A stretch of 64,000 nucleotides of DNA from Hexactinellida sp. DTS-2022. Taxonomy: Eukaryota; Porifera; Hexactinellida. The translations under genes and the position numbers were made by a program. Below, in pieces: positions 29,701 to 39,418 of this stretch (positions within the stretch are counted from its first letter, which is position 1; every line of letters starts with the position of its first letter). The DNA lies in NCBI GenBank assembly GCA_028753945.1, contig JAPNXP010000013.1:62001-126000 (forward strand), read 5' to 3'. The notes under the pieces were generated by a model. The model was not told the DNA's origin, ran no database searches, and worked only from the letters and a program-made list of their open reading frames with translations.

Positions 29701-31733
29701 GGGTTGCCCCAAACACTAACACCTCTACTGAAATTTCCTACGCAGCTTTACAGTCACAATCTGATGTAGCAGTCTACGTTTCAGCTGTGGAAACTCCGAA
29801 TCTCTTTTATGCTCAGAAGTGCGCAGACTTTAACCAGCTAAACGAACTCAACACTGCATTGAATGCTATTTCTCTCCCCAAGCACAACCCGCATATGTTA
29901 GAGGTGGGACAGTTGTGTGCCGCAAGACTCTCTGTAGACGGCAAGCTGTATCGCGGGAAGGTTGTCACCGTCTCTCCCGAATTCACTTACGAGATCTACT
30001 TCTTAGATTACGGGGACGTAGAGTGGGTCAACAACCAATGTGTGTACCTGATGAGCGAGGAGTTCCTGTCGCTGAGCGCACAGGCTATTCCTTGCTGCTT
30101 GCGGGGGTTCGCACCAGTTAATGGCGACGTCACCTCAGAGACCTCATCTGGGGACAAGCTATGGGAGCTCACCAGAGGAGACATGCTGTTGATCGCGGTA
30201 GAAGATTCCCCCTCAAGCAGCGAGCTGCATGAAGGAATCCCAATGTATTCAGTTGACTTGTACGGTTCGGGACAGCTCATTCTAGATTCGCTGCTGCTAG
30301 ACATTGGGTTGCAGTCTGGGCCCGCTGACTGCACACAGTCTGTAGCCAGGTTCCGTCTCGCCTGTCAGACCCTGGCTGTCCAAGAACCTTACAGCCTCTC
30401 TGCGCTAGAGGAAGTACAGAGCAGTTTGGTCGGCAGTAGCGACGATAAGTATTTAGAAGTGCAAGACTGGACTGAGCTAGGCAATTGCATCGCCAAATCT
30501 CACCAAAGCAGAGATGTGCAGAAACTGCTTAACGATGTCCTCCGAATAGTCAGCTCTGGAAACCAAGGCCACAGCGTGCGCATTTGCCTGAGTCAGATGC
30601 TACACAAACTCACTCAGGTAGATCTCTTGTTCGAATTTAAGATGGTGCATTTCCAAATATTGACAGTAGTCGAGAAGTGTGAAACATTTTACAAGTTCGT
30701 CCTATCCCCTGACCTCCTGCATTGGATCGTGTCTTTGTTCCGCGAGTCGACAAGTTCCAAGATACAGAGCCACGTAGTTGTGTTTATGATCGCCATCTCA
30801 CAGAACTCTGAGCGGTCTGCTGGGCTCGTGATAGATTCTGAGATTTTTAAAGATTGGACTTTGAGAAACATCCCATTTGTATTCTCAGAGCTCTTGGTAT
30901 CTCTATCTGGCTACTCGTCTCTCAGAGAGAGAATTGTCGATCTCGTCAACTGGGATTACATCTTCAGTCTCTTGTCCCAACATTCCATTAACCCAGATGC
31001 AAATGGTAGCTACTCGCTCTTTCGCTTGCTCTCCCTGCTCGTAAGGAACAACCAGAGCCTAAAGCAGCTGATCTCGAACAAGCTGCCGTCTCTCCAGCAG
31101 GTAGCTCGCAGCTACAATGATGATAGAATCAATTCAAGATTCGAAGAGATACGATTATTCACTCTGTCTCAGACTAATTCCAGTCATAGGAGGCCGTCTT
31201 CTAAGTACTCTCTCTTCAGAATGCCAAACTCTGTCCCTCGTCCCACCCAGGCCAAAGCTCCTATCTCCCCCCTCTGGAGCCAGTCGAGAACTCAAATTAA
31301 AATTAGTTGCAAAATTGAAAACGCCATTTCCGCTGACATATTCGCTTCTACTTCCAGTCTGCCCACTACCTTAGACATATTCGTTCGTACGAGAGAGAAG
31401 CTCTACTGCGCTACTTTCCCGCTATTCGCTGCAGTTAAGAAGGAGATCTCCCGTCATGTATACGGCATAGAGGTGCTGTTTGTGCTCACAAAGTCCCAGA
31501 GCGCCGTCTGGAAGCAGCTGACCCCCACTCTAGCGGAGCAGAAGCAGTACCGCATCTCTGTAGACTTCGGCAGATTTGAGCTGCTAATGAACAGCAGCAG
31601 CGAGGAGGAGCTGTCCAGGAGGACGTACGTCCGCCTGCCAGACTCCAGCAGCGAGGGCTCGCTCTCGGAGGGAGAGCGGGTGCATTTTAGTGATGGCGGG
31701 CATTCTGGCAATGAATCTCCTCCCAACTCCTAG
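26793..31733 (+). CDS. TDRD12: Tudor-domain RNA helicase TDRD12-like
   Basis: A 1,646-residue single-exon protein with the TDRD12 architecture, a piRNA-biogenesis factor of germ granules. In order: an N-terminal Tudor domain (about 10-130, VFFLDYGVS); a DEAD-type helicase core with Walker A PPQSGKT near residue 310 and motif II changed to DNAD near 425; a helicase C-lobe; a CCCH zinc finger (about 696-715, CYYFKSFGECPDPSCSFLH); two further Tudor domains (about 800-870 and 1030-1100, YEIYFLDYGDVEW); an ARM-like helical stretch; and a C-terminal CS/p23-like domain (about 1500-1580). The altered motif II suggests weak or no ATP hydrolysis. An AG (catatatag) directly abuts the ATG. A piRNA factor argues strongly for an animal genome. 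Confidence 0.9.
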   Translation: MATDSLELIPLHFVYPGVFWALESRSGGQMLSLHQDLTERVTIYALSPEAVLLELFQTNGHCIALLDSIWARGQCRRRLRRKLDYLVEVFFLDYGVSRTIGMEEILEMPDLFKEIRPLAKRYGLYGTRVPEKIESCPLLREQWGSRVDELLGISHFDLPSHPVVRAEVKGYVGTVAFVSCSYSESGGLGESVGSLLIAAGLAEEYTGLPCLMESTEVESVSTQEARSMLSKSTAVSTVSQVSAFRAYHSAYHPQAFIQGQNCPPMVLFPSQCFSDAFVNQLTSLSFPGPTIAQSHAWPIILSGRDLLCISPPQSGKTLAYLLPLLHRFLVSPGSYAHLQALSGPVILVLCGSTREADYVHMVCRNVISWKDRSKVNLCAVAYQGYEASAVDCLGSGADFLVCTPCSALRLLATNVLSLSRLCHVVFDNADSLVANYEPELKLFMRKYAAFLQEDTSLKNRVRPQILIFSAAYSPAILSLMRAYTIDRLTLITCPIETSVFQGLSQQLVNCKLSDKLDKLAEYLQTNSSHRTVICLSNLSSLADLSRILANNEWTFHVLSQNVESSKETLQLLNDWESKQEEANGKPDILILFDDAIERFSINLSYLQVSTLIHLEFPSAGSTKKVFRSRFRLLTESFNKGLVSSCKSIIFLTKELGNKISYLFNFHTRLGYNIPAEVSTQLTKIRETIKFSKQGDLCYYFKSFGECPDPSCSFLHRIPAADSPSRSVSSSLEQTELISFPDTPQGGSVRILISHVSSPSQIWVRILEHYPERLGDVICPRFSASQALTLNREIQTFSSVWHTKDHMCVPKLGQYYALYDPSDNLFYRVQVLKFSRELDQLIFFHREKVEVRCIDTGELKVVYANQLLPLPNHLFQVPRQVVEAVCCLVKPVDKDMDWSPQSCEWAARCLQGKTFTARIALNFNGILFLDLLENVYSLQSLQLTGCSVSYPQHFIKKGFAISNPNHLQQLGVAPNTNTSTEISYAALQSQSDVAVYVSAVETPNLFYAQKCADFNQLNELNTALNAISLPKHNPHMLEVGQLCAARLSVDGKLYRGKVVTVSPEFTYEIYFLDYGDVEWVNNQCVYLMSEEFLSLSAQAIPCCLRGFAPVNGDVTSETSSGDKLWELTRGDMLLIAVEDSPSSSELHEGIPMYSVDLYGSGQLILDSLLLDIGLQSGPADCTQSVARFRLACQTLAVQEPYSLSALEEVQSSLVGSSDDKYLEVQDWTELGNCIAKSHQSRDVQKLLNDVLRIVSSGNQGHSVRICLSQMLHKLTQVDLLFEFKMVHFQILTVVEKCETFYKFVLSPDLLHWIVSLFRESTSSKIQSHVVVFMIAISQNSERSAGLVIDSEIFKDWTLRNIPFVFSELLVSLSGYSSLRERIVDLVNWDYIFSLLSQHSINPDANGSYSLFRLLSLLVRNNQSLKQLISNKLPSLQQVARSYNDDRINSRFEEIRLFTLSQTNSSHRRPSSKYSLFRMPNSVPRPTQAKAPISPLWSQSRTQIKISCKIENAISADIFASTSSLPTTLDIFVRTREKLYCATFPLFAAVKKEISRHVYGIEVLFVLTKSQSAVWKQLTPTLAEQKQYRISVDFGRFELLMNSSSEEELSRRTYVRLPDSSSEGSLSEGERVHFSDGGHSGNESPPNS

Positions 31734-32065
31734 TGCAGCGCACTCAGGGATTATTGTGGTATATGCTGTATAATCTCGTTAGTACGAACACAAGGCAAGG
31801 GGAGGGCCATGGAAATATTTTAGTATTATCCGGAAATTTGTATTAACCAGAGTTACTTACATTAATTGTATAGACTAGGGGAATTAAACAAAGTACTCCT
31901 TAACTGATAATTGCATTTTCCGTGTTCTTAACAACGAGAATCTACTGTAATACAAATGGTAGAATAGATTATTAATACCTATAAACTGTTTGTCATAATA
32001 TATGTCTGGTACCTTACGAGTATACTGTGTATGATACCTTAGTCAGCTGATCGCGGTGTGGTAGC
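31734..32065. other. Intergenic spacer
   Basis: About 330 bp between TDRD12 and the NHL gene. AT-rich, with no gene or repeat seen. Confidence 0.55.
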
Positions 32066-33307
32066 ATGGCCAACCCAGTTGAGATAGACAAGACGGCGGA
32101 AGACTTCCTGGCCCACTTAGAACAGGCGCGGACAGAAATCCAGACGCAGTTCGGCGCGCTTGTCGAGTGCGTGCGAGCGAGAGAGGCGGAGCTGCTGCGG
32201 GAGCTCGATAGGATCTCTCAGCAGTACAAGGAGCGCGTGAAGGCGCAGGAGGGCATGCGAGTAGAGCTGGAGAACACAAGGAGACTGGTGGAGGAGAGCA
32301 TACACTACTCAGACCTGCGGCCTCTGCAACAAGATGTGATTGCTAAGATTGAAGAAAAGCTCAAGAACATGCAGCTGCAGATGCAGAATAGAAACGTGGA
32401 GTTCGTGTGTAGTGAACAGCTGATTGACCGCATCAAGGATCTGGGTAAGATAAGGGTAGCCGAGGGTTCTATCGTGCAAGCGAGCACAGTTGATTACAAG
32501 AAGAAGGTCCACCCTATTGTAACGCGAGTCAATAAGGGGAGTGGTGAGGGAGAGCTGGACTTCCCATGGGGGGTAGCAGTCGACCGACTGACTTCTAAAA
32601 TATACATTGCTGACCACTCCAACCACCGAGTACAGGTGTTCTCCCAAGAGGGAAAATTCCTATTCGCCTTTGGAGAGTCGCATGGCGCAGGCAAAATGAA
32701 CAAGCCATTAGGCATTTGTATATTTGATGGCAGAGTGTTTGTGACTCAATTCAGCGGACACTGCATCCTCATCTACAAGCTGGACGGTACATTTGTGAAC
32801 CAGGCAGGGGGCGCGGGCAGGGGGGATGGGCAGCTGAACAACCCGTACAATCTCGCTATCGACGAGGTTAACGGAGATATCTATGTTTGCGACGGAGGCA
32901 ATAATCGTATTCAGATATTCTCTGCCGAGTTGGCTTTCGAAACGATTCTCTGGCAGAACACCTTCAGGAGACCAGTGGACATTAAGCTGGCTCAACAGTG
33001 CATATTCGTACTGGACGAATCCAACCCGTGTCTGCACGTGTTCAACTCGAACCACGCTCCGCTGCGTAGCATCATATCCAGAGGAACCACGCAGCACGTG
33101 AGCTGCAGCTACTTCTTCTGTCTGGACTCGGAGGGCCATGTCTACATGACCGACTTCTCGGCTGGCTCCGTGTACGTGTTCGACCGGGAGGGGACTCTCG
33201 TGCACCAGTTCGGGGGCCTGCACCAGCCGCTGGGAATAGCTCTGGATCTCAATGGAAGGATTATTTTAGTGAACAACAAACATGAGGAATGTCTCCAGAT
33301 GTGGTAA
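32066..33307 (+). CDS. Coiled-coil/NHL-repeat protein, TRIM-NHL-like without RING or B-box (paralogue 1)
   Basis: A 413-residue single-exon protein. Residues about 8-115 form a coiled coil (for example HLEQARTEIQTQFGALVE). From about 150 to the end there is a six-bladed NHL propeller with repeats such as FPWGVAVDRLTSKIYIADHS and NHRVQVFS, then NPYNLAIDEVNGDIYVCDGG. The order matches the C-terminal half of TRIM2/3/32/71-type proteins, but the RING and B-boxes are absent and no upstream frame encodes them. NHL propellers often bind RNA or protein. A close paralogue with the same layout lies at 60,917-62,173 on the other strand. TRIM-NHL assignment is by architecture only. Confidence 0.8.
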   Translation: MANPVEIDKTAEDFLAHLEQARTEIQTQFGALVECVRAREAELLRELDRISQQYKERVKAQEGMRVELENTRRLVEESIHYSDLRPLQQDVIAKIEEKLKNMQLQMQNRNVEFVCSEQLIDRIKDLGKIRVAEGSIVQASTVDYKKKVHPIVTRVNKGSGEGELDFPWGVAVDRLTSKIYIADHSNHRVQVFSQEGKFLFAFGESHGAGKMNKPLGICIFDGRVFVTQFSGHCILIYKLDGTFVNQAGGAGRGDGQLNNPYNLAIDEVNGDIYVCDGGNNRIQIFSAELAFETILWQNTFRRPVDIKLAQQCIFVLDESNPCLHVFNSNHAPLRSIISRGTTQHVSCSYFFCLDSEGHVYMTDFSAGSVYVFDREGTLVHQFGGLHQPLGIALDLNGRIILVNNKHEECLQMW

Positions 33308-33466
33308 GCATCTCTTACGATATTATATTTATTTTCACACTTCTCACTTGAAACGTACTATGTAGCTACATTCTATACATTAATATCTTATGTACCCTCT
33401 ATACATGTTATAAACCCGAATGTTATAATACGATTGGTCTCAACAGTTCCTGTAACTAGCAATCCC

Positions 33467-36235
33467 ATGGGTGTTCCCGCCTTCTTCCGCTGGCTCTCGA
33501 GGAAGTACCCCTCCATCCTGGTCTACTGCATCCAGGAGAAGAGCACCGTAATAGACGGGGTCGAGGTTCCTGTTGACTCCAGCAAGCCTAACCCGAACGA
33601 AATAGAGTACGACAATCTCTACCTGGACATGAATGGCATCATCCATCCTTGCTGCCACCCTGAGGATGGCTGTGAGCCTGCGACTATTGACGACATGATT
33701 ATCGCAATATTCGCTTATATCGACAGTATTTTCTCCATTGTTCGCCCGAGGAAACTGGTCTACTTCGCCATCGACGGAGTGGCCCCTCGAGCGAAGATGA
33801 ACCAACAGAGATCTCGCAGGTTCCGCGCCGCGAAAGATTCCAAGGAGAAGCAGGACAAGATGACCGAGGTGCGACAGAGGCTGCAGGAGCAGGGCCTGCA
33901 CGTGCCCCCGCAGAAAAGCGCGCAGGAACCCTTCGACAGCAACTGCATCACCCCCGGCACCGACTTCATGTTCCACCTTTCCAAGTGTCTGCAGTTCTAC
34001 ATAGCGCAGCGACTCAACTACGACGCCGGGTGGCAGGGGTTGTCCGCTATCCTCTCGGACGCCAACTCTCCTGGGGAGGGCGAGCACAAGATCATGGACT
34101 ACATCCGGAGACAGCGAGCCTCACAGGGCCACAATCCTAATACCAAGCACGTGCTCTACGGGGCGGACGCAGACCTTATCATGCTAGGCCTGGCCACGCA
34201 CGAGCCGCACTTTACAATAATCAGAGAGGAGTTCACGCCCAACAAGCCGCGCCCCTGTGAGATATGCGGGCAGTTAGGCCACTCGTATGAGCACTGCCAG
34301 GGTCTGACTAACGAGGCTGAGGACATTGAGGAGCCCAACCCATCTGCCTTCGCTATCTCTAAGCAGTTCGTATTTATAAAGCTGTACATCCTCCGGGAGT
34401 ACTTGGAGCAGGAGCTAACCTTCGACAAGATTGGCAGTTTGGTATTCAACTTCGAACGGGCGTTGGATGACTGGATATTCATGTGTTTCTTCGTCGGGAA
34501 CGACTTCCTCCCGCACCTGCCCTCTCTCGAGATCCGGGAGGAGGCGGTCGACAGGCTCATTAGAATATACAAAGAGAGCCTGCACGAAACGCAAGGCCAT
34601 ATAACTTACAACGGGAAAGTAGACCTAGCTAAGGTAACCACTATTCTCGGCAAGCTAGGCCGGGTCGAGGACTCCATCTTCAAGAAGCGCCGCGAGGGCG
34701 AGCTGAGGAGGAAGAGTCGGGGGCGGAATAGGAACTCTAGGCGGGGTTTCGGTGAGCCCCGTCACTACTGGCACAACGAACCGATCCACGGGAATCAGAC
34801 AGAAGACTTCGATCAGCAGAGACAGCCCCGGGCAGCTCGAGGCAACCCCAGAGCGCTCAGGTTTATAAACGCCAGAAACGACAATGACAACTTTTCTGCT
34901 GCCAAAGACCTGCGCATGTCCATAACTCCTAAGTACCACCAGCCCGAGTACAGCCAGCCTCGTAGCGGCACCATTCTCTACCCAGTGGACCTGTCCACGA
35001 GATCGCAGCATGGATACAACCAAAATGCCAGAATGCAACACCCCCCCACAGGGCGAGACTCGGACGAGGAGGAGGAGGACCGGGTGCGGCTGTGGGAGGA
35101 CGGATGGAAGGAGCGGTACTACAACGACAAGTTCAGCATAACCAGCGAGGAGACAGACTTCATTTCCCGGATAGTACACTACTACACAGAGGGCCTCTGC
35201 TGGGTGTTCTCGTACTACTACCAAGGGTGTGCTAACTGGAAATGGTTCTACCCGTTTCATTACGCGCCTTTCGCCTCAGACTTTTCCGATGTCTCCCACG
35301 TGCCTAATACATTCGAGTCGGGAACAAAGCCCTTCCAGCCCATGGAACAGCTGATGGGCGTCTTCCCGGCTGCCAGCAGGAAGTTCCTACCCGTCTCCTG
35401 GCAGAAGTACATGCTAGACCCCGAGTCCGCTATCATTGACTTCTACCCGACTAACTTTGAGATAGACCTGAACAGGAAGAAGTTCGCCTGGCAGGGCGTG
35501 GGGCTCCTGCCATTCGTGGACGAAGAGCGACTGCTGGACGCTCTGCGGCCCGTATACCACGACCTAACGGAGGAGGAGAAAGATAGGAACTGCTCCTCAA
35601 ACGAGAAGTTCTTTATTAATCACAAACACACAGGATTCAAGTATATATGCACCATATACGAGAACCCCAGCACTGCGTTCGTCCAGCTCCCGTCTGAGAT
35701 GTTCTCAGGCGTGTCCGGTCTGGTTAAGGTCGACCAGTCCCCCTGTCTCCCCCAGCTGCCAATCCCCTCCCCTCTAGAGCAATTCGAGAGCATCAATGAC
35801 AACCAGATCATAAACTGCTACTACGAGAATCCCTCTTTCCACGATGGGTATATCTTCTCGCCCGACCTGCTCGAGGGTGCTCAGTTCCCAGCTCCGGTTC
35901 TGGGCGCCGAGAGAAGGACGGGCTGGCACCCCAGACGGGGGGGCGAGCCCAGTCCCGCCAAGCGCATGCTGGCGAACAGTCTCCCCTCTCCCAGACGGGG
36001 CCAGAGAGGCATGACGCGAGTCAATCCATTCGTTAACTTCCAATCCGCCCCAGATCAACCATCCCAGTCTCGAAATGCGTTTGCTATGCCCACTCATAAC
36101 CGGTGGAACAGGGCGCCCCTGTTCCCCCCGCCCCCGCTCCCGGGGAACGAGATGCAGCCGCCACAGCGAGGCGTGAAGCGACCGCTGAGCGACTCCTATG
36201 AACCAGATCAGCAGAAGTTCAGAAAGTCTATTTAA
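33467..36235 (+). CDS. XRN2: 5'-3' exoribonuclease 2 (nuclear Rat1/XRN2)
   Basis: A 922-residue nuclear 5'-3' exoribonuclease that degrades downstream RNA in transcription termination and processes rRNA. The ATG at 33,467 starts with the family-invariant MGVPAFFRWLSRKYP; upstream in-frame codons are dismissed. Catalytic acidic residues are visible in DMNGIIHPCCHP (about 54), EGEHKIMDYIR (about 204) and YGADADLIMLGL (about 230). A CCHC zinc knuckle (CEICGQLGHSYEHC, about 264-277) and the nuclear-type layout separate it from XRN1. The C-terminal tail is Arg/Pro-rich and disordered. Length is close to human XRN2 (950). Single exon; the stop is about 130 bp before the next same-strand gene. Confidence 0.96.
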   Translation: MGVPAFFRWLSRKYPSILVYCIQEKSTVIDGVEVPVDSSKPNPNEIEYDNLYLDMNGIIHPCCHPEDGCEPATIDDMIIAIFAYIDSIFSIVRPRKLVYFAIDGVAPRAKMNQQRSRRFRAAKDSKEKQDKMTEVRQRLQEQGLHVPPQKSAQEPFDSNCITPGTDFMFHLSKCLQFYIAQRLNYDAGWQGLSAILSDANSPGEGEHKIMDYIRRQRASQGHNPNTKHVLYGADADLIMLGLATHEPHFTIIREEFTPNKPRPCEICGQLGHSYEHCQGLTNEAEDIEEPNPSAFAISKQFVFIKLYILREYLEQELTFDKIGSLVFNFERALDDWIFMCFFVGNDFLPHLPSLEIREEAVDRLIRIYKESLHETQGHITYNGKVDLAKVTTILGKLGRVEDSIFKKRREGELRRKSRGRNRNSRRGFGEPRHYWHNEPIHGNQTEDFDQQRQPRAARGNPRALRFINARNDNDNFSAAKDLRMSITPKYHQPEYSQPRSGTILYPVDLSTRSQHGYNQNARMQHPPTGRDSDEEEEDRVRLWEDGWKERYYNDKFSITSEETDFISRIVHYYTEGLCWVFSYYYQGCANWKWFYPFHYAPFASDFSDVSHVPNTFESGTKPFQPMEQLMGVFPAASRKFLPVSWQKYMLDPESAIIDFYPTNFEIDLNRKKFAWQGVGLLPFVDEERLLDALRPVYHDLTEEEKDRNCSSNEKFFINHKHTGFKYICTIYENPSTAFVQLPSEMFSGVSGLVKVDQSPCLPQLPIPSPLEQFESINDNQIINCYYENPSFHDGYIFSPDLLEGAQFPAPVLGAERRTGWHPRRGGEPSPAKRMLANSLPSPRRGQRGMTRVNPFVNFQSAPDQPSQSRNAFAMPTHNRWNRAPLFPPPPLPGNEMQPPQRGVKRPLSDSYEPDQQKFRKSI

Positions 36236-36366
36236 ATACTCGGATGCAATGCTTGCTGTTAAGATTGATATAATTTTATATAGTTTATACAGGTATCATA
36301 ATATCATTAGATTAGAGTTAGGTAGGGTTTAATTCCTTATAGTCTGCATAATAGAGTCGGGCTGAT

Positions 36367-37050
36367 ATGGCTGGTCAAATAGAAGCAATTATGTCCGAGG
36401 AAGACAAGAAGTGCGAGTTCTACAAGTGGACAGTAGGAACGCACTACGGCATAAAGGTGGAAGAGGTAAAGGCATTGCACAGCCGAGGAGCAGCGGATTA
36501 TGATAACTTCTATGTGAAGACAGGATGGATAGGCCATGTCCATGGTGTCCAGCTATTGAGCGATATTCTCCCTCAGCTGGACATCGGAAAGGACTGTAGA
36601 ATAATCGACGTGGGAGCTGGCACCGGACAGGTTGGCGTCGAGTTGCGTAAACTGGGTTACTCAGACCTGACAGGGATAGATCTGTCTGAGCAGATGCTAG
36701 CCGAAGCCAGCAAGAAGGGAGTATATAAGGAGACCAGCCAGATGGACATGTACGGGGGGGACCTCTCTCCTTATCTGAAGAAATTCGATGCCGCCATTAG
36801 CATTGGCACATTCACAGCTGGTCAGCTGAGGCCTGAAATAATGGATAAGGTAGCCAGTCTGGTCAGGCCAGGGGGAGCAGTGGTTATCACTGTCAGAGAC
36901 ATAACATGGGATAAAGCGGAGTCTGGGTTTGCACGGAAAGTTGAGGAATTGGTCGAGAGCGGGGTTTGGAGTATAATGGAGAAGAGAGTCCTGCCTTACC
37001 ATGGCAAGCTAGGGGAGGATGCATACTATCTCGCATTGAAAGTAATGTAA
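36367..37050 (+). CDS. METTL27: METTL27-like SAM-dependent methyltransferase
   Basis: A 227-residue class I methyltransferase resembling METTL27 (WBSCR27). It has an N-terminal YDNFY...GHVHGVQLLSD segment typical of the family, motif I IIDVGAGTGQVG (about 79-90), an acidic post-I LTGIDLSEQML (about 99-109), and a motif IV-like FDAAISIGTFTAGQ near residue 140. The substrate is unknown for the family. Single exon, complete, squeezed between XRN2 and CDC40 with 131 and 126 bp spacers on the same strand. A generic methyltransferase is the alternative. Confidence 0.82.
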   Translation: MAGQIEAIMSEEDKKCEFYKWTVGTHYGIKVEEVKALHSRGAADYDNFYVKTGWIGHVHGVQLLSDILPQLDIGKDCRIIDVGAGTGQVGVELRKLGYSDLTGIDLSEQMLAEASKKGVYKETSQMDMYGGDLSPYLKKFDAAISIGTFTAGQLRPEIMDKVASLVRPGGAVVITVRDITWDKAESGFARKVEELVESGVWSIMEKRVLPYHGKLGEDAYYLALKVM

Positions 37051-37176
37051 AGGTATTGTATTTAGTATTTCGGCAAGTATTCAACTTCTATGAAGTTAGC
37101 ATCACTTTATTAGTAAATGTATTTTTGAGACCTCACTAGGTACAAGACTAATCTGTTCTATAACTTGACATTAGCA

Positions 37177-38964
37177 ATGGATCAGCTGACAGCTTATGCC
37201 AGCAGCAGCGAGGATGAGGACACTGCCAGAGCCGATCTGTCCTCAAACACACACCCGATAGTGACACAAGAGCAATCCTCTCCCCCTACACATGGAGAGG
37301 ATACTCCGCCCATCACATCCGCTACGGTTCCCGAGCTCAACTTGCCACTGGTTAACATCGCTCCGGAAATAGCCCCCTCTACCATACAGGCTAATACTGT
37401 TGCCTTGTACGTGCCCCCAGACAGCCAGAAGGTAATGTACAACCCCACCTACGAGCAGATGTACGCCCCGGTCCTGGGGCCCGATAACCCGTACAAAACC
37501 GAATACCAAAAGGGACTGAAGAACTCCTACGGCGGGTACTACCAGCCCGCCCACATACAGGAGTTCGATTTCGAGATGCAGAGACGCACGTTTATGCACT
37601 ACGGCTATGCCAACGATCCTTCCACTAACGTCCCACAAACTCAGGCAGCCGGGGCCGCCAGCAATATTGTAGGGGATAGGGAGAGCTACGTGGAAAACAA
37701 AGGAGTAATGATTTACGAGAAGAGCGGGAAGAAAGACAAGAAGTCAAAACGAGCAAGAGAAGAGTTCGGGGAGCCTGCTAACGTGGAGGGGTACAATGGG
37801 CCCTGGGCAAGATACGAAGATGAAGTTAGAGTCTCCAAACCCTCAGAGGAGGAAATGGCGGTTATTGAGGCACAGAAGCGGTTCAAACCGCAGAGAAGAG
37901 CAATTGAAAAGGAACCGACAGAAAGCTGCGTGGAGGCCAAGACAATTCTCCACATTTCAGACCCCATCGACTACCAAGGCAGATCGTTCCTGACCCCCCC
38001 GAAAGACATCGGCATCAACTTCACCTCTCCGTCTCCCCCGGACAAGTGCTTCCTTCCCAAGAAGCAGATCCACACCTGGGAGGGACACTCCAAGGGCGTG
38101 TCTGCCATCAGATGGTTCCCGCGCTCCGCCCACCTCATCCTCTCCTGCAGCATGGACGCTAAGATAAAGCTCTGGGAGGTCTACAACGACAGACGGTGTA
38201 TACGAACCTACATCGGACACGGGGCCTCTGTGAGAGACATCTCTTTCTCCTACGACGGAACCAAGTTCCTGAGTGCCTCCTACGACAAGACCATAAAGCT
38301 GTGGGACACCGAGCAGGGCACTCTCCTGCGCACGTTTAGCAATAGGAAGATGCCCTACTGCGTGAAGTTCAACCCGGACGTGGACAAGCAGCACCTGTTG
38401 GTGGGCGGCTACTCCGACAAGAAGATACTCACCTGGGACACGCGCTCGGGGGAGGTCATACAGGAGTACGACCGACACCTGGGAGCTGTCAACACCATCA
38501 CGTTTGTTGATGAAAACCGCAGATTCGTGACTACCTCGGACGACAAGTCGCTGCGCGTCTGGGAGTGGGACATCCCAGTGGATTGGAAGTACATTAGCGA
38601 CCCGAGTCTGCACTCGCTCCCGGCCGTCACGCTGCACCCCAGCGGCAAATGGCTCGGCTGCCAATCCATGGATAACCAGGTGCTGGTCTTCGGCACACAC
38701 CGGTTCTCTATGAACCGTAAGAAAGTGTTCAAAGGGCACCTGGTAGCCGGGTACGCGTGCCAGGTGGGGTTCTCTCCAGACGGGACCTACGTCATATCGG
38801 GAGACTCCCAGGGAAACCTAGTGATGTGGGACTGGAAGACATGCAGACTGTTTAACAAATTAAAGGCGCACTCGAACGTGTGTATTGGCTGTATCTGGCA
38901 CCCCCTGGAGACCTCCAAAGTGGCCACCTGTGGGTGGGACGGTCTCATCAAGCTCTGGGACTAA
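37177..38964 (+). CDS. CDC40: Pre-mRNA processing factor 17 (CDC40)
   Basis: A 595-residue splicing factor of the second catalytic step. The N-terminal half has the PRP17 signature (MYNPTYEQMYAPVLGPDNPY, then FMHYGYANDPS and YNGPWARYEDE). From about residue 297 there are seven WD40 repeats (for example HTWEGHSKGVSAIRWFPRS; KLWDTEQGTLLRTF) ending in GWDGLIKLWD at the stop. The ATG at 37,177 gives MDQLTAYASSSEDED, very like animal CDC40; an AG (acattag) lies two bases upstream of it. Length is close to human (579). Single exon. Confidence 0.95.
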   Translation: MDQLTAYASSSEDEDTARADLSSNTHPIVTQEQSSPPTHGEDTPPITSATVPELNLPLVNIAPEIAPSTIQANTVALYVPPDSQKVMYNPTYEQMYAPVLGPDNPYKTEYQKGLKNSYGGYYQPAHIQEFDFEMQRRTFMHYGYANDPSTNVPQTQAAGAASNIVGDRESYVENKGVMIYEKSGKKDKKSKRAREEFGEPANVEGYNGPWARYEDEVRVSKPSEEEMAVIEAQKRFKPQRRAIEKEPTESCVEAKTILHISDPIDYQGRSFLTPPKDIGINFTSPSPPDKCFLPKKQIHTWEGHSKGVSAIRWFPRSAHLILSCSMDAKIKLWEVYNDRRCIRTYIGHGASVRDISFSYDGTKFLSASYDKTIKLWDTEQGTLLRTFSNRKMPYCVKFNPDVDKQHLLVGGYSDKKILTWDTRSGEVIQEYDRHLGAVNTITFVDENRRFVTTSDDKSLRVWEWDIPVDWKYISDPSLHSLPAVTLHPSGKWLGCQSMDNQVLVFGTHRFSMNRKKVFKGHLVAGYACQVGFSPDGTYVISGDSQGNLVMWDWKTCRLFNKLKAHSNVCIGCIWHPLETSKVATCGWDGLIKLWD

Positions 38965-39418
38965 CTGGACTATTTATTTATCACAAAATAAAACTGCATG
39001 AATCACGATACCATTAACTTGCGGAAGCAGGGTCTCCACAATACAACAACTTTGTTAATTCTAAAGAAGATGGGTGAGTGAACCAAATAAGTACTTGTAA
39101 ACTTAATTACGTACTGCATGGTACTGTATACTCGCTATAGTAGGTTTGTCAAGGGTGGTGACTGGTGAGTGACACTGGTCTCGTTAGCAGCCATATGTCG
39201 GCCTCTTGGCCTGTCTTATCATAGATAGAATCTCATTAACTCAGCAATTCCAATGTTTATATATCCGTTAGATTCGTTTAATATTAGAGACTGAAATTGC
39301 TCAATTTAGTAACTATCATTTTGCATGTACGATACTACTCGAGTTACAAGGTCCAGTATGCTTATAAGGAGGGTATTTAGTTAGCTTTTGTAGCCAGTAC
39401 TCTAGGACTAGAAGAGAG
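38965..39418. other. Spacer between CDC40 and the SDR gene
   Basis: About 450 bp. It starts with the CDC40 3' UTR. A short ATGG|GTGAGT near 39,070 could be a tiny untranslated or leader exon, but nothing supports its use. No other gene is seen. Confidence 0.5.
38987..38992 (+). terminator. Polyadenylation signal of CDC40
   Basis: Canonical AATAAA 23 bases after the CDC40 stop codon, implying a very short 3' UTR. Confidence 0.65.
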
